Shown: positions 47,855-61,200, counted from the first letter of the stretch. The stretch is DNA of 64,000 nucleotides from Castanea sativa (GCF_040712315.1 NC_134017.1:23912322-23976321); one strand, 5' to 3'. The notes: generated by a model from the sequence alone, not told the origin. Program-made: numbers and translations.

Positions 47855-50014
47855 TTAAAGTTTTGACCAAAAAAAAAAAAAAAAGAGATTGCTACTAATG
47901 CTTCGGGGAAGAGTTTTTTGACCTTCGTCAGCTAGAGTAGCGACGGCAAACTCATCGTCTGTGCTTTTTGAACAGACGGATTGCGCGAGTGTTTGCCCTT
48001 GAGCATTAATAGAGACATGGGACACGTCCAGATTGGGATACGACGACTTCACCTGACGGATGGCGTCGTTAAATCCGTCAGCAAAGGAGCTCCCAAGCTC
48101 AGCCAAAAGGAGGTCGGAGTCACGATACTCCTGGACGGCTACTTCTTTTGTATTATGCAGTTGAGTCTTAGTCTCCGTCAGTTCTTTCTCCTTATCCTTC
48201 AAAATTTGACGCAAATGCTCGTTCTCCGTCTCCAGCTCACCTCTGACCTGCTCCGAGCACTTAAGCTTCCTATCCATGTTGATCTTCCAGGTCTTTAAGT
48301 CATGAAGCTCATCCTCCATCGTCTTATTCTTCTTCCTGAGACGGTCCATGGTTGTCTCGTGATTAAGGTAACGGCCCATTAACCCTTTCATCATCAACAT
48401 GGCCTGAAAGCAAAATACAACACTATGTAAATGACGGATGAGAATGAACATAACAAAGCTAGAGGACAGATTCAAAAGTACCTATGCAATATTGAAGAGG
48501 CCCGTCTCTCCCATCACCTCTGTCGCATGGTTGCCGAGGTCCTCATAATCGTTAGCCTTCAGGATGGACGAGAGTTTTTCCAAGGCATAATTTGAGTCTT
48601 CTCGAAAGAGAACAGGTGGTTTCTCCCCGGTGGGAACTAGACCCTTCATCAAGCCCTTACCCTTTCCATGCCTGACTGGTGTTTTCTTGCCCTCCAATGC
48701 CACGACGGGCTCTGGGGTGGTCTTCTGCTTCTTAGGATGACGGTCCATTTTCTCTTGTTGATTCCGTTTTGATGGAAGAGATGGAACCGTCCCCTTAGCT
48801 TGACCAACCTCTTGTTTTTTCTTCACTGCTTATTGTTTGATGAAGGCTCTTCTCTTGGCAGCGTCCAACTCTGCAAATCAAAGACGGATGTGAATAGAGG
48901 CAAAAATAAAAATAATAACGCTAAAAGAAGACGGAGAGAATTACAACTGACTTACGTTTTCTAACTCTGCTATCATAACGACGGGCAGTAGATGAAGGTT
49001 CAGGACCGTCACAATACTAATGGAGAGTATCGAGAGTGACGAGTTGTGCCCACGTCCTCTCTTGAAGCTTCGTCTTGTTGAAAATTCTCTCCAGGAAACT
49101 CCACTGCTCTAAGGTAACTTGTGGACAGTCCCGCGTTGCAAAAAAGGCGATTAGACTTTGAAAAAATAAAATAACTTTCAAATTTCAATTAGACGGAAGC
49201 TAAAGCAATGGCGTACCTGACGGAGGCATTATGCCCCATGTAGTGTCGACGGGCATATACGTGCCATCCCTTGGACGACACATCCATTCGTCTCATTCCA
49301 AAAAGAAGTATCTACTCTTCCAGTCCCTATTGGAGTCCGGTGTATCACTAACGAGCCTCAACAACAGGCTCCTAGCTACAAAACTGTACATTCCTTTTGA
49401 TTTGACGATCTCCGTCGAACGGTAACAGTGGAAGAATTCTTCCACCGTCAACCTTCGAGAACCGTCAAACATGGCCCCGTATAAAATTTCTACGCCTATG
49501 AATACTCTCCAGGCATTTGGGGAGATTTGAGTGACAGATAGGCCAAGGTATTGAAGCAGCTAACAATGGAGAGAACTCAAAGGGAATCTGAGCCTTGCCT
49601 TTAGGGCTTGCTCATAGATCCCAACACCGTTGACCCCCCTGTAGTAACATTTTTCGGACTTGTGGGGGAGACGTAGACGGATGTTATCGGGTATTTGATA
49701 CTTGGTCCTAAGTGTGTTGAGGTGGGATTCAGTGATTGAGGACCTAAATCGTTTACCGTCCAGAGGGGTAGCATGACGAACTCTCTAAGACCGTCCGGGC
49801 CAATCACAGATTGAACGGGGGGATCCACACCATCTAAGCCACTACTTGACGACTCTGAACTCTCCGTCTCCAGACCTTCATCTAGGGAAGAAGAGGTACT
49901 GGACGGATTCCTTTCTTCACTTGAAGTGTCAGGATCTCTTGGACCTGACAAGAATCTCTCATCGTAGCCCACCCCGTCGCGGACAAACGATTGGTTACTT
50001 GATGCACTAGACAT
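47855..50014 (-). pseudogene. Antisense spliced gene in the Gypsy element (gypsy-type transposon domain plus coiled coil)
   Basis: Read opposite to gag-pol. Exon 1, 50014 to 49217, has an acidic Ser-rich start (MSSASSNQSF) and REFVMLPLWTVND. After a frameshift near 49755 it continues with KYQIPDNIRLRLP, YLGLSVTQISPNAWRVFIG, EEFFHCYR and VDTTWGIMPPS, ending at CAG|GTACGC. Exon 2, about 49140 to 48956, carries CPQVTLEQWSFLERIF; its acceptor AG is lost. Exon 3, 48870 to 48482, is Lys-rich. Exon 4, 48403 to 47855, is a coiled coil of about 180 residues that begins at TTTCAG|GCC. The core resembles the Pfam 'putative gypsy type transposon' domain as I recall it. In-frame stops occur in exons 1, 2 and 3, and a TAG sits at the end of exon 3. 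Confidence 0.75.
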
Positions 50015-50450
50015 TACCTACATTTATGATGGTATAACCTAAGACACTGACGGATCTAAAGAAAGTGCATATATATAAACAATAAAATAAAGAGAAAGAC
50101 GGGAGAAGGGTTTAGAGTACATACCAAATCGAGATCGAGCAAATACGGAATGACGGATAAACTAGTTAAACGACAAGAATGCACAGTAGAAATGACGGTG
50201 GCGCTCTGCTTGCAAATTTTTTGATAGGAAGAAAAAATGAAGGGAGAAAAGGCATGCTTTTATAGAGCGAAGGACACAGAATACGAAGGGACGCCTTGGT
50301 TTAGGGGAATAGCTAATCAAAAAGGATCATGTGTCCTTCGCCGAAAACACAGGCCACGTGTCCTTCGTCATGGTACGCTAGGACCATCTTATCTCAATAT
50401 ATTGCCATATGAATCACTCCATGAATTCGTCTGGTTTCAAAGACGGATCC

Positions 50451-50469
50451 AAGGAGTGAAGGGGGCAAC
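50451..50469 (+). promoter_or_regulatory. Polypurine tract before the 3' LTR
   Basis: AAGGAGTGAAGGGGGCAAC directly precedes TGAAGG of the 3' LTR. Confidence 0.75.
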
Positions 50470-50997
50470 TGAAGGGGATAAAAATAGGAGACGGATCTTT
50501 CCTCCGGACTTGAAGGGACAGAGAGGAAGAAGACGGATTGACACCGTAGGAAATGCGTATAGGACGGTGTAGGTCATTGAGTATCCGTCATATATGTATC
50601 GGTTATAAATTCTTGGTTGTATGTCACCCGATATGTTTGAGTCGACTTTTACTTCATCTCCACGCAAGCGTGTACACTTGAAATTCTTGCGTTACACGTT
50701 TGTCTATAATAAGAAGACTCCTATATGGAAAAGAGTTCAAGAAGGAAGTTGTATCTTAAAAGGAAAGACAATTCTACGCCAATATAAATACCCTAGAAAC
50801 CCTAAACATCAAGGTACGCACAATTGACTCAACTCTGGCACTCTAGGGTTGTAAAGAAATCCTAACTTGACCTTCGGAGGGTTTTTGGCCGGCGCCACAC
50901 TGGTGCTCTCTTTTAGGTCTTTTTGTTTTCTCTTTGCAGATGTTGTCTTAAATTGGAGAGTACTTGCGGCTTATTGGTGATTTTTTCGACTTCATCA
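50470..50997 (+). repeat. 3' LTR of the Tat Gypsy element
   Basis: 528 bp, TGAAGGGGATAAAAATAGG to CGACTTCATCA, followed by CATGT. Confidence 0.95.
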
Positions 50998-51002
50998 CAT
51001 GT

Positions 51003-51669
51003 TATTAAGGTTAGCTTTGTTTTCTGATAGTGTAATGTTTGTTTTGGTAGCTAAAACGGTGAGTGTTTTTTCGAGGAAAAGCAAAGCTATTTCAAGTGGA
51101 GGGACCAAAACAAAACTTGAAGAGAGAGAGAGAGAGAGAGAGAGTGTGTGGGAGGTGGTGAGGGAAAGTTCGGGATGGAAGCGAAGAGAGCAGAGAGTTT
51201 TTCAGTTACTGGCTCTCTACATGATGGGAGAGAAATGGGTGGCTTGGCTAAGTATGTGTCTCTCTCCTAATTTTCTGATTCGCCTTCCCTAAAATTCCTA
51301 GATCGGTAGATCCTCCTTCTCATTCTCTTATTTTTAATCTCCTTTAAATCCCCTCCTCTATAGAATGATTAGATTTGTGTACATTTGATTACAAGTTCGT
51401 TAGTAGAAACTTTGGAGAATAGAATTTGTATTTTTTTTTTCTGAGTTCTAGAGCAGCTCACAATATAACTTACCTAAAGCTCAAAACGGCTAAAATCTTA
51501 ATTATGTGGGCATGTTTTGTTCCTTTGGCTTCTTGGGGTTTGTAATTGATATTTAACATTGTATATATTATTAGCTTTTCATTTTGCTAGCAATTTGGGA
51601 ACATAATAAGAAACTAAAAATTGATTATTGATTCGTTCATCATTTAGTCTTCTTATTTTATGATTTTCA

Positions 51670-51747
<78 letters not shown>

Positions 51748-54212
51748 TGCGTGTCTGTCATTGACAGACTATCAATGAATCAAATCTTGTTCGTAATTTG
51801 CTTTAATGAATTGATGGAGGATTTCATTGCTTGTTCGGGGGATGAAACAGCCTAATGATTATCTTGAGGGCATGGAGAACTGGAAAGAAAAAAAAAAAAA
51901 AAGTAATTAAAATTTACTATTTTGGTTGGGAAAGTAATAGGATTTAAAGCTGCTCACTCTTAGTGTTGTACAGTGGTTACTCATACCATCAGAGCACACT
52001 CTTGTAATTATTGCACTTGTACGATAGGCTCGTTTTGTTGAATAGGTTTGAGAGATACTTATATGATGATATGTGTTTGATTTTACATTTATGTAATTCA
52101 AGAAAGTGGTTTAGGTGGCCTCAAGATTTGTGGTTTGATTTGCATGGTGGAAAATTTGATACGCAAGTCTTAAACAGAACCACCATCTGGCATTCATTAC
52201 CAACTTGAGTGGCTTTGTATTTATCTTCACATGATTGAGAGTTGAGTTATTTGCTTCAAAGTTGGCTATATAATATGCATATGGATGTTAGTGGACGCTA
52301 AATTGAAAAAAATTTCTAAGGCTTTGCTTACCCTTCCAAGTAGTTGCAAATCTATGTTTATTCTCTATGTGGTTGAATGCCTTGCTAACAATTTGCTTAA
52401 AATTTTATAAATTTTGGCTAACCATTTGTGGCAACACATCCTCTGGAGATAACAAAGGGGAATATAAATTATAGATATTGATAATCATCTTAGCCATTTT
52501 TCTTATTTGTTATTTTTGAATAATTCATCAATATTTTATAGGTTGTTTTATCTATTGAATACATGGTTGTTGATGCTTCTAATTGTATAGTTTATACTCA
52601 GGAATTTTCATTTTTCCTTGGAGGGAAATGCACTTAAGACCATTGAGCTGCTATATCATCTGGCACATGACTTGCAAGGAGAAGAATGAGGACTTGTCTG
52701 CTCTAGAAAATGGTATGCAGAGTAGCAACAATATTTCCTAGAGAGTGAATTTATAAATTATTGCTTCCTTGCTGGCATTTATCTGGTTTTTCATTAGACA
52801 ATTTGTTATTGCTATAGGACTTTATGGCCCTGCTTGCATATGAAGGGCTGAATAAATTCCCAATGGTTCATTTGCTTAGCTTGTACTAGCAAATAGTTGC
52901 TGAAACTTTGAATTGGCAATTCTTAGTGGTGATATACATGCTAGCTGAATAGAAAAACCAAAAGATAATAATATATACGTCTTTGTTGAGCTTCCTCGAG
53001 CTATGAAACTGAAGCTCTGTATCTCTCCAAAGAACAATCACATAGACGACAAGTAAGTATTTGTAATTGATTATTCATTTCATTGTTCAACTTCTAGCTG
53101 CTGAGGTGAAGTTAAATTGGATGATACAACTGGATTCATTTGCCTATAAATTAATGTCTTTTATTTATGAGGATATATTAGTGTTTCATTTGCATATAGT
53201 AAAATTAATGTCTTTTATTTTTTGAGAATTAATGTCTCTTTTGATTTGATTAATGTAAATCTCTATGTACTTTAAAAATCAAATGATTTATATCTATGTT
53301 TTGTGATATAAATAGAATCTAGAATTATCTTAATCATTACTTTTTTTTCCACAGCAAATATGTGCTTTTCACGTGCTGCCCTAACTAATATTTTTGAAAA
53401 GCATAATAATTGGGGATGGACAACGGACATAAAGTAAAGTAAAAAACGCTTTAGAAAGACTTGGCCATGGATTTAATGTGCTTTATAGTAATTGTGCACT
53501 ATAAAATACGAAAATATATGCGGGGTTCCAACCTTCAAGTTCCATGCATTTTGCTTCTCGAAAAAAAGAAAAAAAGTTCCATGCATTTAATTTTAATTTA
53601 TTTTTCAAAAAAAAAAAAAAAAAAAGAGAAAAAGAAAAACCCATGATCTCGATGACTTGTGCATTTAGACTTTAGAGTGCGTTTGTCAACAATATAATTT
53701 TTACATATTTTTTGTGCATTTGTTTTGTTAAGTTTTTTAAAAGTATTTTTTTATCAACATTTAACAAATAAAAATAAATAATTTTTAGATAAAAATTGCA
53801 TTATGAAAACTCTAACTTTGATGCCAAAAATTAATTATGCAGCAGATTAATCAATTCATTACAAATCAACCAATTTATGCATGCAATATAAATAAGAAAT
53901 TACACCACGAGCAGGCAATATATATTTCCTTGTAAAAGCAATAAACATAAAAAATAATTAACATCGCTTACGTTGATGAAGTGGAAATCAATGGACAGAT
54001 TTAAAGGAAAAGCCACTATGAGGATTCCTGACCCCAAGGTTTAATTCTCTAGAATAAAATTGAAGTTTATAATCTATAATAAACTCTTATTCTTAGACTT
54101 GACCCCATAGAAAACCTATTTGATGTTACCTCACAATTAGCTCTAAGCTACTTGGATTCTTCTTCTAAATTGATCCTTTCACAAACAACATTCATGACTC
54201 TTAAGGACCACC
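51003..54212. other. Spacer without recognised genes
   Basis: It continues the sequence interrupted by the Gypsy element. It holds a (GA)n run at 51121-51144, a long (TA)n at 51671-51744, and mixed-composition stretches (for example 52080-52210 and 52610-52720). These look less random than the AT-rich spacer but have no long open frame or known motif. They could be remnants of a non-coding transcript or a decayed gene. Confidence 0.4.
51671..51744. repeat. (TA)n microsatellite, 74 bp
   Basis: An uninterrupted run of 37 TA units, the longest dinucleotide tract in the window. Confidence 0.97.
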
Positions 54213-54215
54213 TTG

Positions 54216-54660
54216 CACTACAACAAAAGTGGGCTATGGTGACAAAATCTAGTGAGGATAAACAATTTCGTCACCAAATGATAAAATTTAGTGAGGAAAA
54301 GAAGAATTCGTCACCAAATATTATAAAAATTTTAAAATAAGTGACCAAATCTATATTTCGTCACCAAAGATGTACCAATTGGTGACGAAATATTTATCTT
54401 GTCACTATAAGTCATGAAAAAAAGTCAAACCTAGGGTGACGAAATATTCGCGTCACCAAAAACCTACCGGAGGTGACGAAATTTTAAATTCGTCACCCAA
54501 TCTTAGGATGTAGGTGTTTTTAGTGACGAAATAAATTTTTGTCACCTATTGTTTAACCAAAGACTAACCAGAGGTGATGAAATTTCAAATTCATCATCCA
54601 ATATTAAGATGAAGGTGTTTTTGGTGACGAAATAAGTGTTCGTCACCTATTGTTTACAAA
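54216..54660. repeat. Left subterminal repeat zone of the CACTA element
   Basis: About a dozen copies of GGTGACGAAAT or its complement, in both orientations, within 445 bp. Confidence 0.85.
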
Positions 54661-54699
54661 TAATTAAGGATGACCATGAGCAGGGTATACCAATATATA

Positions 54700-55400
54700 C
54701 CCGGTCTGTTTGTCAATAGATATGCATACCTTACCCAAAGCCAATTTTTATAAAATTAGCAAATATGCTCAAAAACCACTAAAATGACCAATATATTCTC
54801 AAAATCTCTAAAATAAGCAAAATACTCATGAAACCTTTAAAATGACCAAAATATTTCTACAATCTCTAAAATCACCAATTATGCTAAAAACCCACTAAAA
54901 TGACCAAAATATCTCAAAATGAACAAAATACCCACAAAATAACCTCAAAAATTACCAAAATATCCCCGAAATCACCAAATTTGCTCAAAAATCATTAAAA
55001 ATTACCAAAATATGCCCTAAATCTAATAAATGACCGAAATCCTCTAATCCTAAAAAATGACCAAAGTACACACAAAGCCTAAAAAATGACCCCCGAAACC
55101 TAAAATTTGGCTGAAATACTCCCAACACAAAAAATTACCAAAATAACCCCTAAACCTAAAAAAATAACTGAAATAGCTCTGAAACCTAAAAACTGACCGA
55201 AATAGCCTTAATGCTTGAAAATTACCAAAATACCCCTAATCCTAAAACAATTCCCAAAATACCCTCCAAAACTTAAATAATGACTAAAAAATTACCAAAA
55301 TACCCATTATTTAGGTCATTTTTTAGGTTTAGGGTGCATTTCGGCAATTTTAGAGGATTTTAGGAGTACTTTGGTTATTTGCAAGTTTTAGAGGCAATTT
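54700..55400. repeat. Degenerate short repeats (AAAATGACCAAAATA type)
   Basis: Roughly 30-35 bp units such as CCTAAAAAATGACCAAAAT are repeated with much divergence to about 55300. At 55310-55345 the same motif appears inverted (GGTCATTTTTTAGGTTTAGG), so the block ends in a foldback arrangement. Confidence 0.7.
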
Positions 55401-55494
55401 GGTATTTTGATTATTGGGTAATTGGGTGGGTTGGGGTTTATCCATAGTAATTTTGTTGAGTTAGGTTTGGGTTAGATTTAATTAGTTAAATGGA

Positions 55495-58262
55495 TAATAA
55501 AGGCTAAATGCGTAAACTACACCCGATTGGCATGAAAATTGGCATGGATGTTAAGAACATATATAACATGTAATCCAACGGTTGGATCCTCAAAATGAGA
55601 ATTCAATAATATGTTATTGGATGGTGTAACATTTTTTAGAGTTACAATAGGTGTATCTTGAACCTAGACCTATATTTCTCAATTCAATATGAATTTTGAC
55701 AAATCTACCGTTAGATTACATTATCTTCATATATTTTTCATTCTTACAAAATTTAAAAGTGATCAAAGATTAATAGGCATGTCATCAATCAATTGTCTAA
55801 ATTCAAGTTTTTGTAGTTTAAAATAACGCATAAAAGATGAGTTTATAGATCAAATGACAAATTACACCCGATTGGTATGAAAATTAGTATGCATGTTAAG
55901 AACATATAGAACATGTAATCCAACAGTTGGATTTTTAAAATATGAGTTCTATATTAAGTTATTGGGTGGTATAACATTTTTTAGAATTGCATTAGGTGTA
56001 TCTTGAACCTAGCCCTATATTTCTTAATTCAATGTGAATTTTGACAAATCTACCGTTAGATTACATTATCTTCATATGTTTTTCATGCTTACAAAATGTA
56101 AAGGTGATCAAATATTAATACGCATGTCATCAATCAATTGTCTAAATTTAAGTTTTTGTAGTTTAAAATAACGCATAATAGATGAGTCTAAAGATCAAAT
56201 GACAAATTACACCCGATTGGCATGAAAATTGGCATACATGTTAAGAACATATATAACATGGAATCCAACGGTTGGATTTTCAAAATATGAATTCAATAAT
56301 ATGTTATAGAGTGGTGTTACATTTTTTAGAGTTCCATTAGGTGTATCTTGAACCTAGCCCTATATTTCTTAATTTGATGTGAATTTTGACAAGTCTATTG
56401 TTAGATTACATTATCTTCATATTTTTTTCATGCTTACAAAATTTAAAGGCGATCAAAGATTAATAGGCATGTCATCAATCAATTGTCTAAATTTAAGTTT
56501 TTGTAGTTTAAAATAATGCATAAAAGATGAGTTTATAGATCAAATGGCAAATTACACCCGATTGGTACAAAACTTAGCATGCATGTTAAGAACATATAGA
56601 ACATGTAATCCAACGGTTGGATTTTTAAAATATGAAGTCTATATTAAGTTATTGGGTGGTATAACATTTTTTAGAATTGCATTAGGTGTATCTTGAACCT
56701 AGTCCTATATTTCTTAATTCAATGTGAATTTTATCAAATGTACCGTTAGATTACATTATCTTCATATGTTTTTCATGCTTACAAAATTTAAAGGTGATCA
56801 AAGATTAATAGGCATGTCATCAATCAATTGTCTAAATTCAAGTTTTTGTAGTTTACAATAACGCATAAAAGATGAGTTTATAGATCAAATGGCAAATTAC
56901 ACCCGATTGGTATGAAAATTAGCATGCATGTTAAGAACATATAGAACATATAATTCAACGGTTGGATTTTTAAAATATGAATTCTATATTAAGTTATTGG
57001 GTGGTATAACATTTTTTAGAATTGCATTAGGTGTATCTTGAACCTAGCCCTATATTTCTTAATTCAATGTGAATTTTGACAAATCTATTGTTAGATTACA
57101 TTATCTTCATATGTTTTTCATGCTTACAAAATTTAAAGGCGATCAAAGATTAATAGGCATGTCATCAATCAATTGTCTAAATTTAAGTTTTTGTAGTTTA
57201 AAATAATGCATAAAAGATGAGTTTATAGATCAAATGGCAAATTACACCCGATTGGTACGAAACTTAGCATGCATGTTAAGAACATATAGAACATGTAATC
57301 CAATGGTTGGATTTTTAAAATATGAAGTCTATATTAAGTTATTGGGTAGTATAACATTTTTTTAGAATTGCATTAGGTGTATCTTGAACCTAGTCCTATA
57401 TTTCTTAATTCAATGTGAATTTTATCAAATGTACCGTTAGATTACATTATCTTCATATGTTTTTCATGCTTACAAAATTTAAAGGTGATCAAAGATTAAT
57501 AGGCCTGTCATCAATCAATTGTCGAAATTCAAGTTTTTGTAGTTTAAAATAACGCATAAAAGATGCGTTTATAGATCAAATGGCAAATTACACCCGATTG
57601 GTATGAAAATTAGCATGCATGTTAAGAACATATAGAACATGTAATCCAACGGTTGGATTTTTAAAATATGAATTCTATATTAAGTTATTGGGTGGTATAA
57701 CATTTTTTATAATTGCATTAGGTGTATATTGAACCTAGCCCTATATTTCTTAATTCAATGTGAATTTTGACAAATCTACCGTTAGATTACATTATCTTCG
57801 TATGTTTTTCATACTTACAAAATTTAAAGGTGATCAAATATTAATAGGCATGTCATCAATCAATTGTCTAAATTCAAATTTTTGTTATTTCAAATAACGC
57901 ATAAAAGATGAGTTTAAAGATCAAATGTTAAATTACACTTGATTGGCCTGAAAATTGGCACGCATGTTAAAAACATATAAAACATGTAATCCAACGGTTG
58001 AATTTTCAAAATATGAATTCAATAATAAGTTATTGGGTGGTGTCACATTTTTTAGAGTTACATCAGATGTAATTTGAATTCAGCCCTATATTTCTTAATT
58101 TGATGTGGAATTTGACAAATCTTTTGTTAGACTATATTATCTTCATATATTTTTCGTGCTTACAAAATTTCAAGGTGATCAAAGATTAATGGGCATGTCA
58201 TCAATCAATTGTCTAAATTCAAGTTTTTGCAGTTTACAATAATGCATAAAAGATGTGTTTAA
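55495..58262. repeat. Eight-copy 345-bp tandem repeat
   Basis: ACCCGATTGG recurs at 55521, 55866, 56211, 56556, 56901, 57246 and 57592, with a diverged copy at 57937. The spacing is 345 bp every time except once (346). Each unit also carries AACGGTTGGATT, TTAGGTGTATCTTGAACC and GGCATGTCATCAATCAATTG. Units 4 and 6 share private variants (AATATGAAGTCT, TTTTATCAAATGTACC) absent from 5 and 7, which shows a 690-bp higher-order duplication. The flanking copies 1 and 8 are most diverged. Confidence 0.95.
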
Positions 58263-61200
58263 ATTGATTAACTTAATTAATTAAAACTACTATTTTTTTT
58301 TTCTAATCATAATTATCATAAGAAGAATAAAAACACTAAATCCAGTGAATATCAAAGCTAAATCATAATTATCAAGTAGTAGTGGTTATATAAATATAAA
58401 TAAATAAATAAATATATATATATATATATATGTTTTTGAGAAGTTGTACGTAGTAAAATGTACACTTAACAAAAAAAAAAAAGTATTATAAGTTTATAAC
58501 GTACAGTGTTGCAACTTGCAAGTAAAACAAAAACTAAAGGTTTAAAATAATATAAAACTTGTGTGGCTCCTATTCATCCTATATTAAAAACTAAAAAACA
58601 AATGCGTGACTCTCCTTAACTATTCGTGTATACAAATAGCACTGTTGCACTTGCAGCCTAGCAAAACAGTGAAGTGCCTACTAAAATTTTTGAAAAGACA
58701 GAAAAAAAAAAAGTGCGGTACTAAATTTTTTTGATTTCTTTTTGCACTGTGCCAAATTTTTGGCGCGTACTAAATTTTTTTTAGAACCCAAATTTTTTTC
58801 CATTATTTTTTATTTGTGTAAAACAAAACCCTATTACTTTTCCTCTTTCTCCTCTCCTCTCAGCCTCCCACAAAGACTGGTATGCTCTCTCTCTCTCTCT
58901 CTCTCTCATGAAAATTGATCAAGGGGATCTTGTGGTATTAACTATAACTCAAGAGTTTGAATCGTTGTACAAGACATTTGGTTACTTTGAATTCTCTATA
59001 GAGTTTGAATCGTTGAAATTTGATTGCCTATTGTGAAAAAAAGTTGTTTCTTTTGTTGAGTTTTGGGTGTAATAAATGTGAAGTTTTGATTTTGGTTGAG
59101 TTTCACCATATGGGTATTTGTGTTTTGTGTTTAATTGCTGAAAATTTGTTATCTTCTTATGTTTTTATGGGGTTTGGGTTTGCTAAATTTGATTGCATGC
59201 TATGGCCTTAGAATTTTAGAAGTGGTCAGTAATTTGGTTCAGTTTTTTCCAAAAGGCTTTATGTGGTTTTTGTTTGAAGGGTTTAGCCTCTTAAATAACT
59301 TGAATATATAATCATGAAGTTATTTGATTAAGTTTCAACAAAATGGGTGTTCTTGGTATTAAAATTTGAAAATTTAATGTTAAAATAAGGAGTTTATCAG
59401 ACAAGGCTTGTGACTGCATTCTTACTTATACCCTCTACAGCTAATTTAGTGAAACAAAACCCCTTATAAATTAGCCAAAGACCTGTAACATTACATTTGT
59501 GCAATGTTTTCACTTCTGTATAATAAGCACTGTAATTTCGTATTTTTATCTTATTTTTTTTGATACATACATTCTATTCGATTTATGTAGATTAAAACAG
59601 GAGATGTACGGGTTTCGGCAAGCACATCACTCCATCTAGTCAGAAAGGACTGGTCTTTAGTAATTCGAATGCATGTGTTTAAAATGTTGCAGGTTTGTGT
59701 GCATATACCATTACTCTTTGCTTACTAGAGAAGTTTATTTATGCTATTTATTATATTATCTGTTGATCCAACCCATGTGTTTTAGAGAGAACACCTTTTT
59801 TTTTTAAACCAAGATGGCTAATGGTGTATCTATAGGAATGCTATGGGTTATGTGCTGTGGGGAATGAGATTATGAAGAAAAGGTTGGGTTTGGGTTCCAA
59901 TTCTGAGATCAATCCCCTAACCTTGAAGTGGATTATAAGGTATGGGAATGAGAACAGAACAAAACAACAATAAATTGTCTATGGTGGTTAGTGAGAATTT
60001 TGTTTTGGTGTTTTTTAATTGGTTGAGGGCACGTTTAGATGTCATATTATGAAATTTAGAGGATCAATTGTGTTTTATCTAGAAATATATATATATATAT
60101 ATATAGAGGGTTGAAAATTTATTTTGGAAGTGTTATAGATTTTAATCGGGTCTATGTTCCTTTATCTTCAAACACACTGCCAAAAAATGAAGTTATAAAT
60201 TTCATATAGTTTGATGTCAATCTGTTGGGATTTTGGAATAGAAACTAAAAAAAAAAAAATTGTGATGCTCTCCTCCTTTTGGGTGTAGTTGCCAAGTATT
60301 GATTAAATCTTTAAAGATTTTTTTTTTTTTTTTGATTATTTATGTAGGGTTAAGAGGCTGACCAAAATGATAGAGAAAGTTGCAACTGGGGGTCCTCTCT
60401 GGGGTTGTCAAAGTCTTTGAATTTTTAATAGGCTCAGGGGCAAATTCAAGAGTGGGCAAGAAGTTTTTTGGCCTCCTATCAGGGGAGATTGTGCTTGCTT
60501 CCCTAGATGGATCTAGTATGCTGATCATCTTAAGCCCTTGCGTTATATATTATAATATATTAGCATATATTTCTTTTATGAATGGCTATTTTTACTCTAT
60601 CAGATAGCTTCCAATCCAAAAGTTCATAAATAGATGCATTATAAAATCTATGAAGTTAATGTGGGTTTTACTTCACCTTGCTTCCTATTTGATTACCACA
60701 AAATAGCAGTGGCACACATGATTTGTGTGGAAAGGGAATTTATTAATTTTATTTGTAACTGGAGGAAGTGGAAATAGGGGTGTTGAAGGTAGATTTGAGA
60801 AAAAAGGAGGATGACAGGCCATTTTATTTCAATTCTAGAGGATTTAAATGTGTGTTCTGGTTTTGTATCTCCTCTTATGGTTTACCTGAATTGAGTGGAT
60901 AGTACTAGTTTTTGGCCCTTCTGTTCATGGCTTGTCATTGCTTTGATAGACTTCATTAAATATTCTTGTCGTACTTTAGTTCCTGGCTGGAACTATGTTC
61001 TCACTGTGTTGCCAAAAAATAGACTATTTTGAGTTTGGTTTGGGTTGGAACTTTGAAATCCATTTAGATTGGTATCCATTAAAACCAACCCATTTAATGG
61101 GCTTTGAAATTGAGCTCACCGCTTGGGATTTGCATAGAGCTGGACATGCCTTATTGCCTTCTTGTATATATTTCATTAGGTTTTTGTTAATAGTGGTGGT

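Larger units (their letters stand above)
41094..50997 (+). mobile_element. Ty3/Gypsy LTR retrotransposon, Tat-type, full length
   Basis: 9904 bp with a perfect 5-bp duplication CATGT (41089-41093 and 50998-51002). The LTRs are only about 525 bp and differ at few positions, so this is a recent insertion. Order: LTR, primer site, gag, protease, reverse transcriptase, two RNase H domains, integrase, tandem repeats, an antisense spliced gene, polypurine tract, LTR. The second RNase H (YTDGSSNKHAGGVG) after the usual one and the antisense gene are hallmarks of the Tat lineage. Gag-pol has many stops and two frameshifts, so the copy is dead. Confidence 0.95.

Noticed and set aside
55495..58262. CRISPR-like regular array
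   Set aside because: Units are contiguous 345-bp copies without unique spacers, in a eukaryotic transposon; it is a satellite-type tandem repeat.
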